This document shows, piece by piece, positions 34,797-47,846 of a DNA stretch of 64,000 bases (the stretch's first letter is position 1; each line of letters begins with the position of its first letter). The position numbers and the translations under genes are program-made. This DNA comes from Kappaphycus alvarezii (Eukaryota; Rhodophyta; Florideophyceae; Gigartinales; Solieriaceae): the NCBI GenBank assembly GCA_002205965.3, contig NADL03000737.1, forward strand, positions 806,001 to 870,000. Direction: 5' to 3'. The notes below the pieces were generated by a model, which worked only from the letters and a program-made list of their open reading frames with translations, made no database searches and was not told the origin of the DNA.

Positions 34797-35564
34797 ATGG
34801 GCCCCGGAGCTAAACTCCCTTCGCACAAGTTCGTTCCCTCGCTGTTGACGTCCAACAGTGATTCCTACTATTGGCGCAACCAAGTCGGCAAATGGGTAGA
34901 CTTTATCAAGTACGCTCATGACGCTGGACAAGACCATACGTTGGATAGTATGTTCAAAGTATTAGGAGAATTGCTGTACAAGCGAGCCCTTCCGCGCGAG
35001 AAGCAAGCTATCGTTGGTGAGGATCAGCGCAAGGGTGCCATTAACTACCTGCAGACAGAGGGTCCAGTCAAAGCGGTACTCGATATTGTCAAGATCGTTG
35101 CCGTGGATACTCCAATGTCTAAGGTGACCCGAATGATCACGTCGTTCGACAAGATCTCTCACTGCACCCGTCGCAATAAGGAGAGCATCAATGCATTCGC
35201 AGATCGTTTCCGAGGTTTGGCCGCTGCTCATCTAGAGCATGTCAAAGCAACCCCTCCGTCGCAAATTGGTCAAGAGTTAGCTATTGCCCTGCTCAATGAT
35301 GCCAGCCTCAAGAAGAATACATTGACATTTGCGAAGCTTCAGCTAATCTCTCTCACTGAGTATCGTCGTAAGTCTGAACAAGAATCTCCGTTACCATATG
35401 TTAAGAAGGATCTCCTGCAAGCGGTCGTCGCCTTGGTAGAGAAGTTCTACGAAAAGCTGACATTATTTGTCGCTGATCCCTCTCTCATGCAGAGCGATAC
35501 TGAGTTCTCAGCAATGCATAACACTATCTTTTCGTGCGCTAAGGTCCCCAAGCCTGCGGAATAA
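34797..35564 (+). pseudogene. Gag-like ORF of copia element A
   Basis: An intact 255-codon stretch from ATG 34797, seven bases after the LTR. It has the helical composition of copia gag (Trp/Tyr-rich start, LPREKQAIVGEDQRKGA, ATPPSQIGQELAIALLND). The zinc-knuckle region lies downstream in broken frames (about 35900-35980; CSHYGK...C). Confidence 0.6.
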
Positions 35565-36206
35565 GATAATGCAAACTCTTCTTCCGTTGCTCACCGCTTT
35601 TTGCCCTAGAATAAGCATTGTAAGCTTAAATTAGATGATGAAGTTACAGTACTGCGCAACATTTGCGAGACTAAACGTGATCCAGAGAATCAAATGCTCA
35701 GCCTGGAGCAAGTGCAAGCAATGGTTGCGCAGAAAGTCCAACAAGTCCTGCTTGGCCATCAGAACAACCGACCGGCCGGTTCCGCTTCCCAACGTTCCGA
35801 TGCGCCATTCATTGCCAATAAAATTTGGCTGTGCAGGTCCTAGTCGTCGTAATTGGATCCAGAATAAGAGGAAGCGAGAATTACTCTCCGACAGCAACAA
35901 ATATTCCCCTAAAGAATCGTTTTGTTCCCACTACGGTAAGCCTAGTTGCAGAAATGGCAGTGAAAATTGCGAGTTCCCCAGCTACAAGGCCAGAAAGATG
36001 CGTGGACCGCTCGACGATGATGTTTTCGATTCCAAGGGCAACAATAGGCAAAATGGAAGCAGGTCGTTTTTTCGTCATGGCTCCGGGCGCAATGCAGGCA
36101 ATTAAGCCTCATTGCCAAAAGGGGAGCCAAATATGACTTCTTTATAGACTAAGAGGGTCTCAATCCAATCTGCGACGAAAAACGTCCCCGAAGCGTTGAT
36201 GTTATT

Positions 36207-37400
36207 GTGCAGATAAATAGGCTATGTGAGGCTACGGGAATAACTTTCAAGATGTGGAAACTTTACTGCCCGCCCTGTATTCATGGGTATCTCAAGGAGT
36301 GCAGTAATACGGAAGTCACCATTGGCATGTGGGACTTACCCATCACCGACGTTCATGGAACTGAGGTGAATCTCCTCTTATACGTCCTAAAAGGTGACGG
36401 ATTTATTCTGCTTGGAAATAGTATCATCCAAAAATCAGACCGCTTGAACACCCAGAATCTCTTTGCTATCCCACCTGGTCAGTGCGAACTATCTAAGAAG
36501 AAGCTAGCATTCCAAGTCTACTTTGAATCTGTCATTTCGACGGATCCGAAAGCTGTGCGAACCTATCTTATGGCTCTTGCCACAAAGACTTGTGCCTTAC
36601 AAGGCTACTTCTCAGCAGCTCATTCCTATACTGCTAAACAAGCTGAACAAGCTACGAACAAGTTCAACATCGGAAAGGTTGCGCACAGATTTGCAACAAA
36701 GCTACATGGATACGAACATCTGCACCCGAACGACATGGAACTTCTATACAAGCGTGGTGGAGTATTAAAAACGGTCCTTAACTGAGCAATTCACGCTGTC
36801 TATGAGCGTTGCACGTCTTGCAAACGACTGGAAGACAGATATCGTCTAAAAATATCTCGTTTTCTACGATCTTATCTGAGTTCAATGCCTACATACAGCT
36901 TTGTTTCTTCTATATCGTCGATATTGATGAACAGCCAATCCTCAACATAACTTGTACGCGTTCCGCATATTCAGAGACAATAACTCTCTCGAGCAGAGAA
37001 ATGGAACAAGTCGCGAAAGCGTTCGAGCAGGTTTGAATCAATCGGCACTGCAACCCTACGTTGATATCTGGAGACGTGGAGTTCCTTAACAAGACATTCA
37101 AGCAACGTCTGTATGAGTTTGGAATTGAATTTTAGGCACATCCTGCCAGAAGACACAAAAAAAGGAGCTTCTGAAATAAAGAATGTGGTGATTAGTCACC
37201 TAGCGTTGCGAATGTGGAAAAATGCCGAGTTCTTCCGTGGAAACCTTCAGAAGGAATACGACAAAGCGGAATTGATTTCTCGTGCAACCTTCATCAGCAA
37301 CGTCCTCTATGGAAGCAAACTATTGAGTAGATTCGAGACGGCGCGAGGATATACGCCAGCGCTTTGTGGCCTCCCCAATTCAAAATCTCAAAGGATTTAA
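36207..37400 (+). pseudogene. Protease-proximal and integrase fragments of element A
   Basis: 36207-36785 carries a protease-like LLGNSII segment and the start of an integrase zinc-binding domain (HGYEHLHPNDM). CTSC follows at about 36815. Further on, SGDVEFLNKTF (second core Asp) and a RRHKKGASEIKN segment with the catalytic-type Glu are visible across several frames. Stops throughout. Confidence 0.6.
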
Positions 37401-38246
37401 TGTAAGCATTCGAGGCCTTTCGAGCTCTCAAATCTCCAGAGAAGACCAGTTGTCCCGAAATGAAGGTATCTACTACTTCAAGCTTGGACCCAAGTTTGGA
37501 AAATGAGAAGCAGGCTATGTGCGAGATATGAAAAAGCATATTTTACTCATCTCCAGTAAGCAGAATCATCAAGGTAGACGAATCCGTGCTGCTCCTGAAG
37601 ATATCCGCCTCCACCCTAAGTTACCCTCCTACTGGACCTCGATCGACAAGAGTATCTGCCTCAGAAAGCAGATTAGGTTGTAGCTGATCAAGTTGTCGAA
37701 ATGCCTACTGATGATGATCTCAGTGCGGCGAACTTCTTACAAGACGTTCTACCTCCATTCTTCCAAGCTCCTGAGGATGCTTCAATGTATGTTGAAGCCA
37801 ATACCGCTACAAATGTGCACCGTGAGAACACTTGTGGGTGCACCTGATACACCAGCAGACATCGATGAAGACAACGGTCTATAATTACTTGATGGATTTG
37901 AGCAACTAAAGAAGGAGGAGGTAGCATGAAACTCTCATCCAGTAACGAAAGCACTCCTATCCAAGACCAAACCGCACATTCTAAACACTCCGCATCTCGA
38001 CGTCGAAAGGAACTCCTCAACAGCCTGTAACGCACTCCTCGGCCAAACTACCGTTGAGGATGGGAACCTAAATCAGGCCCATGATCCTCCGCAACTGGAG
38101 AAAGATATAGGCTCAACACCTATTACTACTCCGCCCTCCACGCCCTTTTTCTTTGAATCAACCGAAAAGGCCGTTCTGCACATTATCAATAGCATAATTT
38201 GCAACAAGCAGTTTTCAAATCGCATTTAGAGTTTGCTCCGCCATAG

Positions 38247-39010
38247 TTGATCGGCAAGTCCATTGCCGCTGAGAGATCCAATTAGGAAGATGCAAAGGAG
38301 GAGTTACAACTCAAAAACCTCCCTCCTAATGCGAACATTATCTCCTCCCATCATTTTTTCGCCATCAAGTTCGATGGGAAGGCATCCAAGCTCAAACTTA
38401 AGTACAGCCTCATTTTCCACAGCAATAGAGACCACAAGAAGAGAAAAATTCGCAAGGAATCGTCTACGGCTTAATTCTATGTAATCACAGTTGTTCCATC
38501 AGCCGCCGCACTTCTTGGATTCCAGCTTGCATCCATCCAAGGCAAGAACTCCTACATTCATTCTGGACCACTCCCTCGAGATCTCTACGTAAGACCTCCG
38601 AAAAGGTGGGCTTCATCTGCGTAGGGCAAGAGATGCGGTTATTTCCTTTAGATATGACTTTGGAGCTTAAGAGCAACCTGCCTGCCCATCACATTGTCAA
38701 ATGGGTTCAAAAGAGCCCCTTCCAGGCAATCTCCTTCGGTTTGCCGCCAAGCAACTTTACAAACCTCTTGAAATAGTACTTGGCCACGTTCACGATTCCA
38801 TTTGGCTTTCAAGGCCATCAGCGGACAATGCCACGACTTTATTCTGCATGCAACGTGCTATGACCAAGGTTCTCAACTTGAATTTCTTGAAAGAAAGATA
38901 AATTTTCCATTCGCTGGGAATGTTAACCCGCGGAGTGTCGATGACCTGAACTTCTCTTTCCAGCTGAGTAACCGACCTGCATCTCTAATGATCTCTTTTA
39001 CTCCCACCAC
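38247..39010 (+). pseudogene. Copia reverse transcriptase relict, element A
   Basis: + frames show LKYSLIFHSNRDHKKRKI (KARLVxxGHxD-like), then LLGFQLASIQGKNSYIHSG (in the place of DVxxAYLQS) and LYVRPPKRW, with stops between. The region near 38750-39000 resembles the later palm/thumb (Y-W...L..F). The catalytic FVDD is not preserved. Confidence 0.5.
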
Positions 39011-40062
39011 TAGTTGACTACATGACGGAAATTGGATCGATGAGATGGAAAGACTCGACTCCAACATCGATCCGGCCACTTGCATACCAAACCTCATCCC
39101 CAATCGTAGACCTGCCAATCTTTGAGCCATCGCCACATATAATGGCCTCAATGCTGAACTTCTCACGAAACTAGGCCTTTACATTTCCACTGTTACAACT
39201 CTTCCGGTCCTGGTATGTGGGCAATTCTTTTCAGATCACCGCAGAGTCCGCGTGACCTTGAGATGCGTGCTCAACCCTAATACGCTTGCTCCTTCTTACC
39301 GGCTCCTCTCTAATTTTATCGTCAATCAGGGCATCAATTTCCCGATCAGATGAAGAAGAATGTTGGTCAGATTCATGAGCCGAGTTTTCTCGGCTCCTAG
39401 AAGGTTGATATTTATCTTGGACGTTTGTAATTGCCCCTTGCCTTCGCTTCCTCGATCCATTACAGTCATTCCTGGCTTTTGTCATTGCTGTCTTTTTTGG
39501 AAGAGCTTCCAAGTGTAAGCGTACTGGAATAATCTTCTTCGCCTTAGATCCTTGTTATTTGTCTCCCGACCTCCCAGGCATTTAGATTATCAAATTGGAT
39601 CACTCTGTCTGACAATTACTCGACTGGTCAAGCAATGCACGACTAGGATAACCAATTGAGGGCAATATAAGAGAGGGCGGAACAGCCAAGCACAGTAGAT
39701 CTTCGATGAATTTGGAGCAGAAGAGGTAACGCGGATGTTGGTAGCTACTGCCAACGACAATGTTACTAGAGCATACACTGCCGGCGGAAATTATATTGCC
39801 ACCCACCCTTTTTTAGTCACGTAAAGATTTACGCTCTAAAATAAAAACAAATCTGATTTGTGGATTCCTGACTTAAAAAATACCGTACTGAAATAACTTT
39901 AGTATGGTATCGACCTCAGGGTTGTATATAGAAATCTTTTTCTGCCAAGGCCATACCAAATTTGCATTCCAACAAATTTTGGTTAATTTAATTGGTCGTG
40001 TGCGGAGAGCGTGCGCAAAAATATTTTCCAAAATTTTCGGATTCCGCGCCAACACGGGGTGT
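39011..40062. other. 3' internal part of copia element A
   Basis: No domain recognised. A + frame near 39690-39820 ends shortly before the LTR. 39820-40060 is AT-rich. Confidence 0.4.
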
Positions 40063-40345
40063 GTGGCATTTACTATACACATGTACCCTGGGTAACATTA
40101 TCTACCCAAGCTTACAGAAATGCGGCAGTCCACTTTGCGGTCAATAAATGACATGTCGCACCGGCCGGCCGCTGTCGCCGGGGGTAAGCTTTTGCTACCC
40201 TTTTCACCTTACTTCGCGTGACCTTCGACCCTACGCTTCTCATCCGCACGATCTCTTCGCGAGAACTTGCCACTGATCGGCGCTACCTCTTGTCCTACGC
40301 GACCGATTACCCCTATTTCTCTCAGTACCAACTTTGAGCTCCTAA
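40063..40345 (+). repeat. 3' LTR of copia element A
   Basis: Direct-repeat partner of 34512-34790 in the same orientation. Edges are approximate. Confidence 0.75.
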
Positions 40346-43019
40346 AATAATCACTTGTAATGTTTAAGAACATGGGGGTGTGCTATTATTTTTTCCAGGA
40401 CTGTAATGTACGTATTTTGGGCACGGTTTCTGTCGAGGGGCGTTAAGAAGGGAGTCTCAGGAGAAATTAAAGGTCAACGGGTGACAAAAACTGCCTACCT
40501 GTCCGGGTCGACAGCGTGCGGCGGAGACATAGGGGAATTTATGGTGTGCCTTCCATTCTCGGTCACTTTCCTACTGGCCGAAGGGGCTCCCACGGAATTA
40601 CAGCCATAATAAACCGCCAAATTAACCGTCATAATACTGTACCATATTCCCCGTTGACGCGCAGCACTTTAAAATAGGCCGTTTGCCATCCCTACCGTTT
40701 CGCTCGCTGGCGAAAAACACATATCTAGGTGGCCAATCGTCTCGTCGTGCGTCAACTTATTTTGCAATAACCTTCATCGCATGGTTCGCTCCCCTCCTCA
40801 AGGCTGGAGTCGTCGTTTTTGCAGTTTTCGATGAACTAATCCCTGCTTTCCCAGATTCTAGGCACACAACACTCATCCAATCCATTTGGTACACTACAGT
40901 ACCACGTGTTCTTCTGTGAAGACCTCATACAGCACGCGGCAAGGGCTGCATCTTAGCAAGCGGCACTCTGCGATAAATCAAGCTCCTTACTCAGCCACTG
41001 AGCCCTCCGGGCGTGGTTCAGCGGGAGCATGGATATCTCAATTTATGGTAAGCGCTGTAGTGTTGCCGGGATGCTGAAGAAGTGGTGTATTCGCACAAGG
41101 AATTAAAGAAAAGGGAGAAGGTGAAAATGAAAAGTCTTATTTGGAGCTTTGTGATGATGGGGAATAAGGGCTCTTGCACGCACGTTCTGGGGTGCATGAA
41201 AGACATGTTGGATCTAGTATTGGACGCGGACATTGCTAGGCGTTGGGGATTACACAAGATCAATGTTGAGATAGGAGTCCAGGGTAAATCTTCAGACTGG
41301 TTCGAGGTAAGGCGAGTACTTCTTGTATCTGGATCGAAGGGAAGTATGATAAATGGCCAGTGCCATCGATTTTAGAAACGAAACGGTAGTCTGAAGGAAT
41401 TTTGGCCGATCACTTTCACTTCCTTGGTGATATTTCCCGCAACAGTCGACAATATTAGATCATCCATTCGTTCTGAATCGGAGTTCCGGGACGGTGGCAG
41501 TTCTTTCTCGTTGCACCCAGGTGTGAAGATCTGCGACAATCTAAAGGGTATGCAAGCTACTAAGATGTATTAGATTCACGGTGGGTGAAGCACAGAGATG
41601 TCACTCTTTGCGTGTATACTGTAGTACCGGGGTGATCCCGCACAATGATCCGACATCGGAGATCTAGGCGTGTTTCCGGGAATGCTGCCTTTCCGTTTAT
41701 TTCCCGGCGCACCCTAACTTTGTGATTTCATCTGGATTCTACCTTGCAGCTACGATCTACTGTCAACTATGTTTACAGGGATACGGATACCCCTCCTCAA
41801 GTCCAGCGATTTTATGCCACCAGTGGCACTTCTTTTGAACGCTGGGAATCCCACCCCTTTATTATACTGGTATTAGGGCCCTTTTTACGTTAGACCGTAG
41901 ATGGCCGGCTTTACTACTTAGTCTACCATACTCTAAGGGTCCCTACGGTAGATTTATCTGTTGTTCGTCCTAGATCCGGACCCTCATCCTTTGAACCTAA
42001 CTGCCTTTTTCGGGCTAGTGCCTTCTCTGCCGTCTCATGCCACCCCTTCTATAGCTTCGGGAACTCCCTATTTTTGAGTCCGGATTGCCGTTTTACAGTC
42101 GCGGTCTTCCCTAATTCTACGCGTTAGTCTCTCTACAACTCCCCCTTTATTACCTAGCTCTATTGCCTTCCCGAGATCTCGCTGTCGATAACGCCAGATT
42201 ACTGACCTGTGTCAGGCTGGCAACAGCCTTCCATTTTGTGTTCCCATGTTTCTATCGCCGCTTGGCATCCGTCTCGTTATTGCAATACATATAAGCCTGG
42301 TAATTTGGCCGCTGGTGACAGGTCGAAGGACCTCATGGATTATGGAAAGCAAATCTCCTGTTACTCCCCAGGTGGTGACTGATTTCGTGCATCGACTCCA
42401 AACGCTTTTAAGCTGATGCTAGGGGAAGTGGAAGCAAAGCAGATGATGCAAAACGAATTAATGTTACTGCGATCACTTGGGAAATGCCGTCCTTTGCTGC
42501 AAAAATATTAGAGATCGTTGGTACTGGTGAAGCAGAGTGAAGATACATCCAATGTTGAGCAGTCGGTGGACAGAGTAGATGCTGGTGTGGTTCTTGTTCG
42601 CCCCGCGGGGCTAAACAGTGTTGGGGATCATATAGATCATTTCATGTTGTCGATGGTTCACAAATACTGGTACATGATCCATGTGAAGGGTTCCTGGTTA
42701 AACTAGAGCGTGATGTCTTCTGAGCATGTGTGGGTGACGTTATGAAGGTGGTTGTTTTTATTGAGGTCCACAGTCTTGTAGTCCAAGCTTCTCGGAAAAG
42801 GAAAAGTTACCCATTGATGTCAAAGTAGAAGAAGAGGGAGCTCCGGAATAAGAAGAGACTTACCGCACATACCTAATGCTGTTCCGTCTCTGGTCTTTGA
42901 ATGCAACATGCTTCGTATCCTCCATTAAGTCTTCGTTAAAAACCCCTTGTATCACCACGTCGTTCAAGAACTTGTAGATATCCAAGTTAACTTTGGTCAA
43001 TGCGACTGCTAGACTCTTT
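40346..43019. other. Unassigned repeat-rich region
   Basis: Frames of up to 97 codons, none recognised. A + frame at 41082-41375 has plausible protein composition (Lys/Met/Val-rich) but no motif. Probably decayed element DNA. Confidence 0.35.
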
Positions 43020-44450
43020 CTGTCTAGGATTCACTGCGTGGTAGATATTTATTCGTTCTCATGGGATTAACGCAGCCTTGAAACAGTTGGTTGAAGCCTT
43101 TAGTCTCTTCCTTGATGTAGATTTGTAATGACTGAGTACAAAAATTAGAGTCTTCCGAAAGAACAAATGGCATTTTCTCAAAGTTTCGCGTTATATCGTC
43201 GATTGTTTTGGCCATTAGTGCTCCTCGAGCGGCTGCGATTGTGGCTGCAAGGATCTCAATGCCGGTGGAAGAGAAGGATACTCGCTGCTTCTTACCGCTA
43301 TACTAGTCAACGATGTGTAACACGCCTCTTCCCCTCGCAGACTGGTATATCTCAGAGATATATCCTGTCTGACTATATGCTGATTTTCCCGTACTTGCAT
43401 TTGAGAACGCAAGGAAGCACGAAACATCGATATTGTCTGAAGCAAGATAGATGAATAAGTGCCTTTGACAACGGGTTTTTGGAAGTACTTTGTTTGCCGT
43501 AAGCAAGTCATGGTCACGAAGTCGACTAACTTGTTGGAGGTAGCTCGCTACAAAAGCGGCTGCTGGGAATGCACCATGCCCAAGGAAGTTGAGGGAACAT
43601 GCAAGGATTTTGAAGGCGATAACTTCAGCATTTGTGCAGATCTCATTCTGTTCCTTTCGAAGATTGCGAGAGAAATGATTTGGGCTGATTTGTTGAAAGT
43701 ATTCCTACATGGATATCCCCGTGCTGAAATACTCTTTTTGTGGATGTGAAGACGATTGAAAACCAGCGTCTTTTCATTAGTAAAAGATGCGACTTTGAAC
43801 CTAGCCGTCGTCGCCTGTTCAAAGTACATGATGTAATTGCGGGTTCCTGCCATGAGCAAACCATCCACGACCTTAGTAACCCTGATCAAAATATTTTCAT
43901 GGCTGGCGTACTTGACAAATACCTGCTCAAGTCCGGTGACGGCGACGAGTCAAGAAGACATGAGGAATTCTTCGATGACCAACTGCCAGATACGCTCTGA
44001 TTCTACAAGGCCGTAGATGTACTTGAGGAACAACTATTCCGTTCTGCTACTGCTTCACCATCCCCTTGGGGAGCTAATGTAGATTGGTCGTTCTCCAGAC
44101 ATGAATCCAGCTTGAAGGTAGGCATTCCTGATATTTAATGATGTAATGGTGAGAACAAGAGTGACTGCAAGTGCGAGTAAGACCCTAATCGCTGGAAACT
44201 GTGCAGAAGACGAGAAGAGTCCTTGCGGGTATTTTCCTTAAGATTCAGTCCGGCTCTTCACCTTGAAAAATCGATGGGAAGAGATTATGTTGGGAGTAAT
44301 GTTATCGGGGCAAAAAATTATGGACATGTGTTCGATCTCCTTCCTTAGTAGAATTAAGCCATCGCCAGTCACAATGTAGAAAGAAAGTAGTTCTTATGTT
44401 CCGACCAGGTCCGTCACTGGCATCTCCAAGATTGAAAAGGTTACTTGACT
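43020..44450 (-). pseudogene. Copia RT C-terminal and RNase H relict (element B)
   Basis: Reverse strand. Around 43740-43990: ERVWQLVIEEF, then TKVVDGLLMAGT (VDDxLxxG-like, with Gly replacing the second Asp) and ATTARFKV. From 43710 down, a primer-grip/thumb-like tail ends in LGMVHS. RNase H follows at 43460-43020: FLAFSNAS (SDAS-like), GYISEIYQSARGRGV and AKTIDDITRNFEKMPFVLS. Frames shift and stops interrupt. It differs in sequence from the other two copia-type elements. Confidence 0.6.
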
Positions 44451-44456
44451 GTAGTG

Positions 44457-45100
44457 TAATAACAGGTGGAAGCTAACAAAGCCACTTGTGTGTTCGAAGC
44501 CCACTTTCTTGGTAGGATGGTGGAGGTTGTGGCTTCTGAACCCAGATTGGGTACGAAACTCAGTCGAGGTGTTTACAATTGTTCCAGCATGAAACTCTAA
44601 GTGGATTGAATTAAACAATAAGAAACCACCCAAGCCAGGAAATCAACGACGGGGTTTCCTGAGTAATGATGATTACGACGAGACTATTTCACCCAATTTG
44701 CAAAATTGTTGCAGTGCTGAATAGTGGCAAGTATGGGGGATATCTCAGCGTAGGCAGTCAGTTGCCCGTTTACTCAGTGGATGGCAAAAATGCCAAGGTA
44801 CATATATAGGTTAGCTAAGTTAGACTATCCACTATCCAGTTAACAGTTAGGATAGCACTTTAAAATACAAATAAAATAAATTAAATACAGTAGCCAATGC
44901 CGCACGTGCCTCGGAGCTGTAAAGGTGAACTTGTGGTAGCAATAAAGAGCCGTTTGGATCAGGGTGTGGAATGTTCCCTTACAGTTCACAGTTTCATACA
45001 CTTCATCAGGGATGCTGTGGGATCAATGTCCCAAATTTTCGTCGAGGGGACGGAGAACACGAGCCATTGTGCCCAACGGACCCAAAAATTACACCTTTTA
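44457..45100. repeat. Long direct repeat, copy 1
   Basis: Collinear with 63302-63910, sharing TTCGAAGCCCACTTTCTTGG, GTATGGGGGATAT, TTTACTCAGTGGATGGCAAA and GACTATCCACTATCCAG. Contains TATATA (near 44804), AT-rich sequence, and an ATG at 44897 opening a conserved frame. It could be an LTR of the gypsy element or the 5' end of another repeat family. Confidence 0.85.
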
Positions 45101-45160
45101 TCGTTAAGCCGCGAAGTCTTCGGGGGTGTTCGACTCCCTTTTTGCTTATCGTTGGCCTAA
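44897..45160 (+). CDS. Conserved short ORF in the direct repeat, unknown
   Basis: 87 codons beginning MPHVPRSCKGELVVAIKSRL. The second repeat copy encodes MACVPRSCKDELLVAIESRL in the same position (63744-63956), without indels for about 40 codons. It lies 95 bases after a TATA-like box on the same strand. This suggests a real start of an element protein, truncated in both copies. No family recognised. Confidence 0.35.
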   Translation: MPHVPRSCKGELVVAIKSRLDQGVECSLTVHSFIHFIRDAVGSMSQIFVEGTENTSHCAQRTQKLHLLSLSREVFGGVRLPFCLSLA

Positions 45161-47426
45161 AATTCCTGGTAATGTTATAAATACTAATGCGGTACCTACA
45201 ACAGAATGGTACCAAGCGCCTGAGGATAGATTTCTTTCCCTTCAGTAGTCATCAGCCATCACCCTGTCCGCTCTTTTCCCATCAAGTAACGTCTTAGGAC
45301 CAAATTTCAATGCCATCTAGCCTTCTACTGGTTACCAACCAGCTATTTTGACCGCGTTAGTGCGCACTGTCCGAAATAATCTCCCATGCGGGATCTAGTC
45401 CGGCTCATTTATGACAGCAGTCGCTGTTGTCTTGCTGGTACATTAAGCTTTGTGTGGTACGCGACCATCAGTTTTGCAGCTCAAGTTCAGTGCTGCTTGT
45501 TTCCGTCGCCTCATCCAGACCCAATACTGTAACTTCTGCCCATGGAATGTTTAGTATCAGGAGTCGTTATCGTTTTTGAACTTTATTTAGCGTTAAATAA
45601 CTATTTGTGATCTATATTCACTTAATCTCCTTTTGGTACAGTTGGCCACCGCTGTTGCATACTGCTCCCCTTTTTTTTGATCACTTGGTATACAGTACAT
45701 CTCCTGGTATCGAATTCCTTCGCTCCCCACCGATCCCCATCGGACGCGATTCACAGTTCTCCTTTCAGAGATATTTGAGCTCTATTACGTTCCAGGCTGC
45801 TCCCCGCACAGCCATTGGCATCTAGTGCTTGCTTGGGATCGTGGTCCGTTTCATTTGCATCTCTGCTCAAATCTTTGCTTATTTTACACTGCCCTTCACG
45901 CTTGAGGTCAATTACCTGCTTTGGGTAGAATCCTTAACATCGCTTCACGAGTTGCTCGCTTTGGCTGGCGCCTTCCTCGAGTTGTACAACCACAGATCAT
46001 CAGATGTGGCGTTGTTTCGGCCCCTTTCTGGTTTGTTGCCCTTTTTCTGCTTCTGCACTGGGGTAACGATGTTCGAAAATACAAATTTCTTTCCAGAGCT
46101 CCGATCTCTTACTTCAGGTTCTAATTATTTTTGAAATGGCTTCTACTAGCCAATGTGGTAATGGGGAATCGTTGAATTGAGCTTTGGCGCAAGCACCATA
46201 TGTGACAACACAGTTACCCCACCCGTTGGACCTCACGAGAAGAAATACTAATGAAAAACTTACAATCTTTGCCAAATAGCCGTGGTTCGATCGTATCCAA
46301 CTGGAGAACACTACGCTTTGTGACAAGAACCTTTTCAAGGGTTTATTACGGTTGAAATTCCTAATAATGACGTTTCAAGCCCATACTGGCGTTTGTATTG
46401 AGCTTTACCACTGCATTGCATCGGAAGTTGGCCTAATGAAAGCTTTCAGGCTGCTTTCATGAATTGCTTAGCATTGGTACCGTCTTCAGTTGACGTAGAC
46501 CAGATGTAATACAGCGACGACGATGATGTGTCTTATTTGGATCGTTTTATTGCTTTGGAGTCGAACGCCACAAGTTGTGAATATATCAGCGAGGGGCTTG
46601 AGGACTGCCTTCTCCTTGGAGGTCAACTCCGCGCTGACTATAAAATAACTCGTCTCTTGGACTCCCTTTGGAGCTTTCGCAAGCTGACGTGGGAAAGAAA
46701 GGCTCTTAAACGCGATGGATTCTTGATACTGTATCAAAACAATGAGATCTACCGCATTCGTAGCGATTATTTGTTTTCAATGTACGTCAATCCTCACGAT
46801 TCGTGGCCGATGTACGAAGTGCCTGATGATATTCTCTTCTAGCTCCCTCCCGTCCTCATTTAATACACGTATCAGCCCTTAGATAGTACTGAGTCCAGAT
46901 TCTGGCGTATTTTATATACAGAATGGATCGCCCGTGTTGCCATCAATTGGCTTTTTGAGCTCTATGACTCCATTAACCCGTATACAGTCTTGAATACTTG
47001 TATTGTAGTCGCGCTCCAATACCGAGGTTGCAACTCGTCTTGATAGTCGATATGAATGTGGATGCATTCCTTACGTCAAAACATTCAATACTGCTATGAC
47101 CACGTGCTTCATGGATGTGACTTGAGATGTGTCTTGTGGAGAGCAGGACGACTCTCGAGAAGTTAGCCCTTTGGAATTTCTGGAACGTAATTTTTTTTGT
47201 ATCATTGTTGCAATCGCCAAAATGTCGTTTTGGCTTCCTGCCGATACGTCTTATGGTTTACAGAACGGATGCATGATGGCGCAAGGAGGTATGAATTCGA
47301 TAGTTCTCGTCAGATGCGTAGAGCCTGAAGTGAGAACCTCCTGTTATATACGGGCTGAATCCCTATTTGTGTGACTTGGATTGCCTCCCACCACCTCCGA
47401 GGAAATCCAGGGTTATTTAGGGAATT
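45161..47426. other. Unassigned region with a decayed + frame
   Basis: Mostly unrecognised. A + frame at about 46507-47040 reads as natural protein (an acidic DDDD start, TWERKALKRDGFLILYQNN, then LDSTESRFWRILYTEW) with two stops (near 46840 and 46861). It may be part of the element beginning in the 44457 repeat. Confidence 0.35.
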
Positions 47427-47682
47427 TGTCGTTGAAACCTCATTATAGACCCACGAGTATTAAGACGAGAGAACAATCTGTCGCCGGGAAAAATACTCCT
47501 CCATAGGGGATAGCTTGCGGTGTAGCGAAGAAGGGCTGGGCGGAACACCTCAGCGAACGAAGAAGACCAAGGGGTTGGTTTATTTCCGACTTCTATGCTT
47601 GCTCCCTTTCCACCCCCTACTACACCTGATAGTAACACACCGAATGCACAATATCAAGATCAAAGAACATAAAACGATCAAA
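47427..47682 (-). repeat. 3' LTR of copia element C
   Basis: Matches 54315-54732 over GTAGACCCACGAGTATTA-like and ACCTCAGCGAACGAAGAAG stretches, and TTCTATGCTTGCTCCCTTTCC. Same orientation. Confidence 0.8.
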
Positions 47683-47846
47683 ACACCCTACCATTAGACG
47701 TCCCGTCCACACTATCTCATCTCCGACTCACAATCGTCTTGCAGCAGTACGAAATGGTAACTCGAGTCTAAGTGGCGTCTCGGCAACACTGTGCATCCTG
47801 TGAACCGATCCGACGGCTATAAGGCGTGCGGGAAAGAGAACGTAAC

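Larger units (their letters stand above)
34512..40345 (+). mobile_element. Copia-type LTR retrotransposon, degenerate, about 5.8 kb
   Basis: Near-identical direct repeats at 34512-34790 and 40063-40345 enclose gag, protease region, integrase and reverse transcriptase fragments in that order, the Pseudoviridae/copia order. Many stops. The two LTRs are diverged by scattered substitutions, so the copy is not recent. Confidence 0.75.
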
